A DNA stretch of 64,000 nucleotides from Runella slithyformis DSM 19594 (GTDB lineage Bacteria; Bacteroidota; Bacteroidia; Cytophagales; Spirosomataceae), in the NCBI RefSeq assembly GCF_000218895.1, contig NC_015703.1, positions 3,919,001 to 3,983,000 of the forward strand, given 5' to 3'. Shown here one piece after another: positions 57,487 through 64,000 of this stretch. Position numbers and translations under genes: made by a program. The notes beneath the pieces were generated by a model, which did no database searches, had not been told where the DNA came from, and saw nothing but the letters and a program-made list of their open reading frames with translations. How positions within the stretch are numbered: position 1 is the first letter of the stretch; every line of letters begins with the position of its first letter.

Positions 57487-58494
57487 ATGATTACGAATTT
57501 CCATAAGATGAATCGTAATTGGAACAGAATCGTTGGTTCATTTCTGATATGTTTTGTCGGGGGGTGTATGGCAGGAGGAAGGGGAGGGGAACTGACCGCC
57601 CAAAGCTGTGATGCCGGCAGTGGAAACATCGTCAGCAGTCGTACGTTTGGTGCGGGCCCGGCAGGGGCTCTGCCGGAGGGGTTTACAAATTATACGTATG
57701 TACCCGACGATTGCCCCAATGACGGATTTTATACTGTGGCGGATTTTGTCAATGGGGCGTGCTATACCAATAGCTGGCACCATGTGCGTGAGGATCATAC
57801 ACCCGGCGATGTAAAAGGCAATATGTTGCTCATCAATGCCCCTTATCCGGGAGAGATCTATCGGGAAACCCTCCGGGGATTGTGTACCAAAGCGACCTAT
57901 AATTATTCCTTTTGGATGGTCAATTTTAACATCATATTTCCGGCAGGAACCTGTGGTTTTGAAATACCCAATGACCCGAATATTACCCTTCAAATTGAGT
58001 TGCCGAATGGCCGGGTGATAGGGAGTTTTGTGACAGGTGTTGTGTCACGTACAACGTCACCTGTTTGGCGCTCGTTTGGTCTGAATTTTTCCATTCCGGC
58101 CATGCCGGAGGAAATAACCGACGTAGTGGTCCGATTGATTGATACGGGGGAGGGCGGCTGCGGAAACGACTTTGCCCTGGATGATCTGGTGCTTAAGCGG
58201 TGTACAGATTGTGAGAGCCCGGGGGTGTATGTGCCGGATGTATTTACGCCCAACAACGACGGTATCAATGATGTACTGGATATCTATTTGAGCAATGTGG
58301 CCGCGTTTGAGTTTATGGTGTATGACCGGTGGGGAAGTGTCGTTTTTGTCAGCAAAGACCCGTCTGTTAAGTGGGATGGGCAATTTAAGGGGGTTGCTTC
58401 GCCGGAAGGTGTGTATACGTGGTCAATGACCTATGAGTTTACGGGCTCTCCCCAAAGGTATACCAAAAACGGCCGGGTGGCACTGTTGCATTAA
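57487..58494 (+). CDS. Exported protein with CHU_C (T9SS type B) C-terminal domain
   Basis: About 335 residues from the ATG at 57487 (alternative ATG 57508 closer to the signal peptide FLICFVGGCMAGG). The middle is a beta-sandwich with cysteines, and the last about 90 residues are the gliding-motility-associated C-terminal domain with VPDVFTPNNDGINDVLDIY and VYDRWGSVVFVSKD, the type B sorting signal of T9SS. It would be secreted to the surface; its job beside the polysaccharide genes is unknown. Confidence 0.88.
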   Translation: MITNFHKMNRNWNRIVGSFLICFVGGCMAGGRGGELTAQSCDAGSGNIVSSRTFGAGPAGALPEGFTNYTYVPDDCPNDGFYTVADFVNGACYTNSWHHVREDHTPGDVKGNMLLINAPYPGEIYRETLRGLCTKATYNYSFWMVNFNIIFPAGTCGFEIPNDPNITLQIELPNGRVIGSFVTGVVSRTTSPVWRSFGLNFSIPAMPEEITDVVVRLIDTGEGGCGNDFALDDLVLKRCTDCESPGVYVPDVFTPNNDGINDVLDIYLSNVAAFEFMVYDRWGSVVFVSKDPSVKWDGQFKGVASPEGVYTWSMTYEFTGSPQRYTKNGRVALLH

Positions 58495-58532
58495 CCGAAA
58501 CCAACCTTTTATTAATCTATCTATCTGTTTGT

Positions 58533-59324
58533 ATGTCAGTTGCTTCCAATCATTTTTCAGGCGTTACGCTACTCATCACCCATTACAACCGCAGCGGCTC
58601 TCTGGAGCGTTTGTTAAAGACTTTTCAAAGTTTACGGTGCGTATTTGATGAAATTGTGGTCTCCGACGACGCCAGTAAACCCGAACACCGAGAGGCCCTG
58701 GAAGTGCTGAAAGAACAGTATGGATTTACGCTGGTATCGACCCCTAAAAACAAAGGTTTGGGCAATAACATCAACAAAGGGCAGGTGGCCGTGAAGTCGC
58801 CGTATACGCTGTATGTGCAGGAAGATTTTGTTCCTAAGCCTGCCTTTGTGACGCATTTTAAGGATGCGTTGGCGTACATGAAAGCTGATGTAGAACTCGA
58901 CATTGTTCGTTTTTACGCCTATTTTGCGTACCCTTATCTGAAACCTTACGGCAAAGGCTATTCGTTGATGGAGTTCAAGCCTTGGCTTTGGAATGCCGAT
59001 CACCTGAAGTTTTACTATTACAGCGATCATCCTCATTTGCGCAGAAGTACCTTTTTTGACAAATTCGGTAAGTATCAAGAAGGCATTCAATCCGACAGAA
59101 CGGAGTTTTTGATGTGTTTGTCGTTTATCAAGAAAAAGGGGAAGGGTTTGTTTTTTAATGAGTTTACTACGCTGTTTGACCAAAAAAATACCGGCGATGA
59201 GCCCAGTACCATACAACGAAGCAGTTGGCGAGAAAGCACCAACCCGTTTTTTCTGGCGGTGAGGTGGTTTTACCTGAAATTCAGGCTGCTGAAAAATACG
59301 TTCGAACTGGCTACTTTTAAATAA
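58533..59324 (+). CDS. Glycosyltransferase family 2, paralogue 1
   Basis: 263 residues. VTLLITHYNRSGSLERLLKT, VSDDASKPEHREAL and TLYVQEDFVPKPAF give the GT-A nucleotide-binding and acceptor motifs. Closely similar to the next gene; the two probably arose by tandem duplication. Confidence 0.88.
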   Translation: MSVASNHFSGVTLLITHYNRSGSLERLLKTFQSLRCVFDEIVVSDDASKPEHREALEVLKEQYGFTLVSTPKNKGLGNNINKGQVAVKSPYTLYVQEDFVPKPAFVTHFKDALAYMKADVELDIVRFYAYFAYPYLKPYGKGYSLMEFKPWLWNADHLKFYYYSDHPHLRRSTFFDKFGKYQEGIQSDRTEFLMCLSFIKKKGKGLFFNEFTTLFDQKNTGDEPSTIQRSSWRESTNPFFLAVRWFYLKFRLLKNTFELATFK

Positions 59325-59410
59325 AGCTGACCGTCAGCCGGTAGTCAGCAATTTATATGGAGATGGTACAGATATCCGGTAATCAATAAAATAGGGTGGT
59401 TTAGAGCCTG

Positions 59411-59450
59411 CAATACTCAATACACAGTACTCAATACTTAATTCTTAATC
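59411..59450. repeat. ACTCAATAC-type simple repeat
   Basis: CAATACTCAATAC and GTACTCAATACTTAA units lie between the duplicated GT2 genes. Confidence 0.5.
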
Positions 59451-59456
59451 TTTCCA

Positions 59457-60242
59457 ATGGCTAAAGCGGTCAATCATTTTCCCGGCGTTACGTTGCTCAT
59501 TACACATTACAATCGAAGCAGCTCGTTGGAGCGTTTATTACAGGCATTTGATGACATTTCCTGTTCCTTTGAAGATATTGTGGTTTCGGACGATGCCAGC
59601 AAGCCCGAGCACCGGCAGGCGATGGAAGACATGCAGAAAAGCTTTTCGTTTCGACTTATTACCGCGCCTAAAAACAAAGGCTTGGCCAACAACCTTAACA
59701 AAGGTCAGGAAGCGGTCAAAACGCCCTACACGCTGTACGTGCAGGAAGACTTTATCCCCAAGCCCGCTTTTATTGCCAAACTGAATGATGCCGTCGGGTT
59801 TATGAATGAGGATGCATCGCTGGATATGGTCCGTTTTTACGCGTACTACCCTTACGCGCATGTGGAGCCTTTTAAAAGTGGATTTTCGCGCATGATCTAT
59901 AAACCGTGGTCCGTTAAATATGATAAGATATACTATTACAGCGATCATCCGCACTTGCGGCGCAGTACGTTCCTGCAAAAATTCGGGCCGTATGTGGAAG
60001 GTATCAAATCGGATAAGGCTGAATACCTGATGTGCCTTTCGTTCATTCAAAACAAGGGTAGGGCATTGTTCTATGATGATTTTAAGGGATTATTTGATCA
60101 GGTCAATTCTAACAATGAGCCCAGCACCGTACAACGTGATAACTGGCGGCAGCAAAGCAACAATCCGCTGATACGAATGGCACGCACGCTGTACCGCCAA
60201 GTAAAATACAATTACGACCTGCGCTTTACCCGCCCGCATTGA
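59457..60242 (+). CDS. Glycosyltransferase family 2, paralogue 2
   Basis: 261 residues. Motifs shared with the previous gene: VTLLITHYNRSSSLERLL, VSDDASKPEHRQAM, KNKGLANNLNKGQEAVKTPY. Last gene of the plus-strand polysaccharide cluster, followed by a strong terminator. Confidence 0.88.
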   Translation: MAKAVNHFPGVTLLITHYNRSSSLERLLQAFDDISCSFEDIVVSDDASKPEHRQAMEDMQKSFSFRLITAPKNKGLANNLNKGQEAVKTPYTLYVQEDFIPKPAFIAKLNDAVGFMNEDASLDMVRFYAYYPYAHVEPFKSGFSRMIYKPWSVKYDKIYYYSDHPHLRRSTFLQKFGPYVEGIKSDKAEYLMCLSFIQNKGRALFYDDFKGLFDQVNSNNEPSTVQRDNWRQQSNNPLIRMARTLYRQVKYNYDLRFTRPH

Positions 60243-60282
60243 CGTGAAGCATATTGGGAGAATCGAGGCTTCGAACCGGCCT

Positions 60283-60338
60283 GCCTATCAACAAAAGTCC
60301 CCGTGAAGTACTCTTCACGGGGACTTTTGTTGATAGGC
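60283..60338 (+). terminator. Bidirectional hairpin with a 26-bp perfect stem
   Basis: GCCTATCAACAAAAGTCC... (60283-60308) pairs without mismatch to 60313-60338 around a TACT loop. It lies between the convergent GT2 gene and the glycoside hydrolase gene. Confidence 0.9.
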
Positions 60339-60353
60339 TTTATTATGTATTCA

Positions 60354-63300
60354 TCAGGGTGCTTTAACGATTTTACGGAAAGCGCGCTCATTGCCTTGGC
60401 TGACCTCTATGATGTATGCGCCCGGTAACAACTTTGACACATCGATCTTTTCGGAAAACGCAGCGGTCGTTTTGGAGAATGACGCTTCGCGATGAAGAAT
60501 GCCCAAATTAGCGTTGAATATTTTTACCTCTAATGGCTCGGGATTGTTGCTTTCAAAAGAGATCATTACGTAGTCTGTCGATGGATTAGGGTAGACGGTT
60601 ATGATATCGTGTAATTTCGCGTGCTCGGTCTCCAACGGATTGGGTGCAAACATTGCGTTGGTTTGGACACCTACCCGCGCCACTGCGACAGAAGAAGAGT
60701 CGGCAGTAGCGGTTGTTACCTGATCAGAGGCAACAACAAATACGGGGGTTTCGGTCACGGTGAGAGTCAATAGCCCCTGCACTGTATTCACCGCTTCTAC
60801 CTGCATGGAATCGCTTCCGATGGTCGGTTTGTAAATTTTGGCGGAAGTGGCACCTCCCAAATTCAGCGTTGCGGTGCCGGTACGGCCTTTTTCATCGGGA
60901 ATGACCAAGACATAGGCAGATTTGCCATTGAGCTCATAGCGGTCGATGATGGGGTCGTTTTGAAGGGTTTCTTTATAAATGTATTTCCCGAATCGACGAT
61001 TGGTTTGGTACAAAAAGTCGGCAGCCGGCTTGCGGGTTCGGTCGCCGTTGAGCAAACCCGAAGAGCCGAATTGAGATGGATTGTTGATGTCGTAATCGTA
61101 GGTTTGGTAAAAATATACCCGCTCAACACCTTTACGGGCGTACAAAAGCGCATTTCTCAGTGTCCAGTCGGCTTGCGTCTGCAGAATCGAGCGATTGCCG
61201 ATGGCAATGGCTTTCAGCGGACTGCCCTGATTGACATCGTAGCCGGTTTCGCTCATCCATACGGGCATATCCTGGGCGTACTGTTGCGCAATCCGAATGA
61301 AGTTTTGGGCCACTTCCGCGGCTTTTGACACTTCGGGTGCCACTCCGCGCGTGCCGGTACCGTCTTGAGTAGACGAAGAATTGTCGGGGTAAAAATGGTA
61401 GTTGATGACGTCCCAGCACAAATTAACGCTTCCGTCGGGTTTATATCCTCTGAATTCTTTGCACCAGTCGATCATGCCTCTGATGTAGTCGATGCCAATG
61501 AAAGGCGAGGCAAGCCCGGCCATCACAACCTTCATGGAAGGGTCCGCATTTTTTACGCCCACCCCGGGACCCATTGTATTTTTATGTCCGTCGTAAAAAG
61601 CGGATAGATTGGCGGCGTATTCGCGGCCCGTTTGATAGGCTTTACGGCCTTTCCACCATTTGTCGCGCTCGTTGTCGCATTCCATGTATTTGATCAGATT
61701 CAGTCCGATCTTTACCACATTGATACCGTCGCCGTTCCACCGCTGACTTGGGTCTACGCTCAACAGGGCAGGGTTTACGTTGGGATTATTGCCATAACGG
61801 GCGGCGTATTGAAACGCCAATTTGGCTTGTTCAATGTACGAAGCAGGGACAGAGAAGTTTTTTCCGTAGCGGACCGGCACATTTTCCGAGTCCCTTTCGC
61901 CTTCAGGATAAGTAGCTTCCAGCCACGGTGGAATGGTTTTCAGGCAGCCTACTACGTTCATTCCTTCCGCTTTGAGGCGAGCATACAGGCCGTCATAGTC
62001 CCAGCTGCCGCTGTGAGTAGGATTGAAGGTGTACTTCCCTTCATTAGGCTCTAATTTATCCCAGTCGGCGTAATGCCGTATTCCGCCGAATGTTTTCATG
62101 GCGCGGAGTTTGGTTTCGCTGATGGAGTTATCCCATGCTTCCTGGAAATCCCACTCGAACGCATTGACGCCGAGCATATCTTTTAACGGAATGGATTTCT
62201 GACGATAGGGGCCGTTGGAAGGAGCTGTTGGCGGCGTATAGGTACCGTACAATTCCATTTCATTGGGATACCCCCACCACGCATTGATGACCAAATAGCG
62301 GGCGTTGGTGATGGTCAGATCCAAATCGAACGTATTGGGCCGATCAGCGTAAGGGCCTACCCAGCTGTTGTAGCGCTGTCCGGTGAAGCTTGCCAGGGGA
62401 ATCCGCTGCCAGTCATTGGTAATGACGGAGAGCGTCATAGGCTTATCGGCAAATGAGCCTTCGCCATCGAAAAATTTAATGCGGTCGATCTTCATTTGTT
62501 CGCCGGGCAACAACGGATAATAGGCATCGTAGTTTTCCAGAACCTTACTGTAGCCGGTATGAACCGCAACGTCGGTAATGCCGTCAAAGAGCCCTTCCAA
62601 TCCTTTCGAGACATTGTTAAGCTGGTACCAGCGATTGGCCTGAATGGGTATTTTCGTGCCTGCATAATAGGCCGTGACTGCCTGAGTTCTGGAAACGGGT
62701 GCAGCCGCCAGATAGTTTGTATTACCTTCCTGTGAGGCGGTAATCACCGCTGAGCCTATAGCGTGTATCGTCGCTTTCCACAAACCTGTAGCGTTGGAAA
62801 CAGAAACGATTGAAGGGTTGGACGAGGTAAAAGTAATAGGTGTTTGAGTGTTATTGCCGGTAGCGTTTAAGTTAAACGGAGCATCGCCCACCATTTTTTG
62901 GGGAAGTTCCGCAAAATTGATCACTGATTGGGGAAGAGGGGTAGAAGAAGTGTCGGGTTTGCTTACGTCAAACCAGTTGAAATTCCAGTTGCCTTTGACA
63001 GCATAGATCCGCAATTTCTGACTCCCGGCCGGAAGAGATACAATGGTCTCTACGGTCTTCCAATCCTGCCAATCCCAGGTTTGGGGAGGGGTGATGGTTG
63101 CCAAGACATTTCCTGCTGCGTTTCTAAGCTGAATTTGGGCAGTTCCATAGGGATTGGTGACCCGGAATTTGAACTTATAGGAACCCGACGTCGGTATTTT
63201 TACATTGTAATCAATCCAATCGTTGTCGTCGATCCAACTCACATTCTGCCCTCCGCCGATATCATTGGCATTTTCTAATTGAATACCGCTCATGACATCG

Positions 63301-64000
63301 TAGCTTTCAGCTTCAATTTTACCGATCGGACGCCCTTCAACGGCTTCAAGCCAGTTGAAGTTCCAGGCGCCATACTTGGCATAGATTCTGAGCCGCTGCG
63401 GGCCGGCGTTCAGTTGAACAAGGGCTGTGCTCGTGCTCCAGCTTTGCCAGCCGCCCGTAATAGGTAAGACCGCAGTGCCGATCACGGTTCCGTTTGCCGT
63501 TTTTATTTCGATGGTGCCGTCGCCATAGCCTTTGGCGGTTCTGAAACGAAGCGAGTAAGTGCCTGTAGTGGCTACGTTTACATCGTAGTCAAGCCAATCA
63601 TTGTCGTCGATCCAGCCTACGTTGAGCCCACCCCCAATATCTTGGGTATTTTCGGTGGCAATGCCACTCATGGCATCATAGTTTTCAGCCTCTGTTTTTC
63701 CCGGAAAAGTGTTGTATTTTGCTACCTCAAACCAGTTAAAGTTCCATGAGCCGTACTTAGCATATATACGCAGGGTTTGTGTGCCGGCCGTTAGCGGAAT
63801 GATCAATTTGGCATTACCCCAGCTTTGCCAGCCACCCGTCAAAGGCAGGACCACCGAGCCGAGCACTGTGCCGTCGGCTTTTCGTACTTCAACGGTACCG
63901 TTGCCAAATCCCTTGGCTACCCTTAAATTAAAGGCATACATCCCGTTGGAGGGAATACTGACCTTATAATCAAGCCAATCATTGTCGTCGATCCAGCCTA
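60354..64000 (-). CDS. Secreted CBM6-repeat glycoside hydrolase with T9SS type A tail (5' end outside window)
   Basis: The frame is open to the last base, so the ATG at 63941 is internal. From the visible N-terminus: three CBM6-like beta-sandwich repeats, each with an IDDNDWLDY motif (about 63715-64000 partial, 63340-63712, 62960-63330); a bacterial Ig-like linker (about 62640-62960); a discoidin-like region (about 62230-62640); a clan-A-type TIM barrel (about 61060-62200) with likely acid/base Glu in ECDNERD and nucleophile Glu in WMSETGYD; and a T9SS type A sorting domain (60354-60610; ITVYPNPSTDYVMISF ... PGAYIIEVSQG). The closest CAZy family is uncertain. It is a surface or released polysaccharide-degrading enzyme. 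Confidence 0.88.
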   Translation of the reverse strand, partial: GWIDDNDWLDYKVSIPSNGMYAFNLRVAKGFGNGTVEVRKADGTVLGSVVLPLTGGWQSWGNAKLIIPLTAGTQTLRIYAKYGSWNFNWFEVAKYNTFPGKTEAENYDAMSGIATENTQDIGGGLNVGWIDDNDWLDYDVNVATTGTYSLRFRTAKGYGDGTIEIKTANGTVIGTAVLPITGGWQSWSTSTALVQLNAGPQRLRIYAKYGAWNFNWLEAVEGRPIGKIEAESYDVMSGIQLENANDIGGGQNVSWIDDNDWIDYNVKIPTSGSYKFKFRVTNPYGTAQIQLRNAAGNVLATITPPQTWDWQDWKTVETIVSLPAGSQKLRIYAVKGNWNFNWFDVSKPDTSSTPLPQSVINFAELPQKMVGDAPFNLNATGNNTQTPITFTSSNPSIVSVSNATGLWKATIHAIGSAVITASQEGNTNYLAAAPVSRTQAVTAYYAGTKIPIQANRWYQLNNVSKGLEGLFDGITDVAVHTGYSKVLENYDAYYPLLPGEQMKIDRIKFFDGEGSFADKPMTLSVITNDWQRIPLASFTGQRYNSWVGPYADRPNTFDLDLTITNARYLVINAWWGYPNEMELYGTYTPPTAPSNGPYRQKSIPLKDMLGVNAFEWDFQEAWDNSISETKLRAMKTFGGIRHYADWDKLEPNEGKYTFNPTHSGSWDYDGLYARLKAEGMNVVGCLKTIPPWLEATYPEGERDSENVPVRYGKNFSVPASYIEQAKLAFQYAARYGNNPNVNPALLSVDPSQRWNGDGINVVKIGLNLIKYMECDNERDKWWKGRKAYQTGREYAANLSAFYDGHKNTMGPGVGVKNADPSMKVVMAGLASPFIGIDYIRGMIDWCKEFRGYKPDGSVNLCWDVINYHFYPDNSSSTQDGTGTRGVAPEVSKAAEVAQNFIRIAQQYAQDMPVWMSETGYDVNQGSPLKAIAIGNRSILQTQADWTLRNALLYARKGVERVYFYQTYDYDINNPSQFGSSGLLNGDRTRKPAADFLYQTNRRFGKYIYKETLQNDPIIDRYELNGKSAYVLVIPDEKGRTGTATLNLGGATSAKIYKPTIGSDSMQVEAVNTVQGLLTLTVTETPVFVVASDQVTTATADSSSVAVARVGVQTNAMFAPNPLETEHAKLHDIITVYPNPSTDYVMISFESNNPEPLEVKIFNANLGILHREASFSKTTAAFSEKIDVSKLLPGAYIIEVSQGNERAFRKIVKAP

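Noticed and set aside
60255-60285. TTCGAACC sequence resembling a tRNA T-loop
   Set aside because: The flanking bases do not form a T-stem and no acceptor, D or anticodon arm can be drawn.

Overview
The window reads as chromosome of a free-living Bacteroidota bacterium, most likely Cytophagales (a Runella/Dyadobacter/Spirosoma-like genus). The evidence is type IX secretion C-terminal domains (type A at 60354-60610 minus strand, CHU_C/type B at the end of the 57487-58494 product), Bacteroidota-type promoter elements (TTTG plus TAnnTTTG), a two-gene LytTR system, an NrtR-type arabinose regulator and very large SdrD-B/CBM-rich surface proteins. Species-level placement is inference.

Layout. 1-8300: end of a LolC/E-type permease, an MBL hydrolase, a relic of a type I restriction HsdR bracketed by direct repeats, ligA, a PIN toxin-antitoxin pair, pyrR, a MazG-type pyrophosphohydrolase, an unknown secreted protein and a NUDIX hydrolase. 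8345-14035 (minus): a giant SdrD-B/DUF11 surface protein. 14534-17160 (minus): a LytTR response regulator and its TPR histidine kinase. 17571-22732: an AraC-HTH fragment, a PspC/GIN-domain membrane protein with its PadR regulator, MarC, and a TSUP exporter. 22918-31052 (plus): a complete L-arabinose operon, araR(NrtR)-araB-araA-GH51-araD-SSS symporter, interrupted by two large imperfect palindromes. 31433-35124: an isocitrate dehydrogenase with a small partner gene, a divergent LysR regulator, and a PPK2 kinase.

35434-42617 is a signalling island: a CHASE3-GAF hybrid kinase with three receiver-like domains, CheR, a receiver-less CheB, a REC-HisKA kinase and a stand-alone receiver. It runs into an exopolysaccharide locus (42688-60242): an initiating phosphoglycosyl transferase carrying a degenerate receiver, several glycosyltransferases, a Wzy-like polymerase, a GT14 enzyme, a LbH acetyltransferase, a half-size TolC-like protein, a Wzc-like co-polymerase with an eroded P-loop domain, a Wzx flippase, an acyltransferase-3 protein, a T9SS-B surface protein and a tandem pair of GT2 paralogues. 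The window closes inside a CBM6-repeat glycoside hydrolase with a T9SS-A tail.

The most interesting construction is the junction of the signalling island and the polysaccharide locus. A stand-alone receiver (42237-42617) is followed 70 bp later by a phosphoglycosyl transferase whose N-terminal domain looks like a decayed copy of that receiver and whose catalytic domain contains a four-cysteine insertion. A second theme is several families of intergenic palindromic repeats, some of which have leaked into protein termini or apparent start regions.
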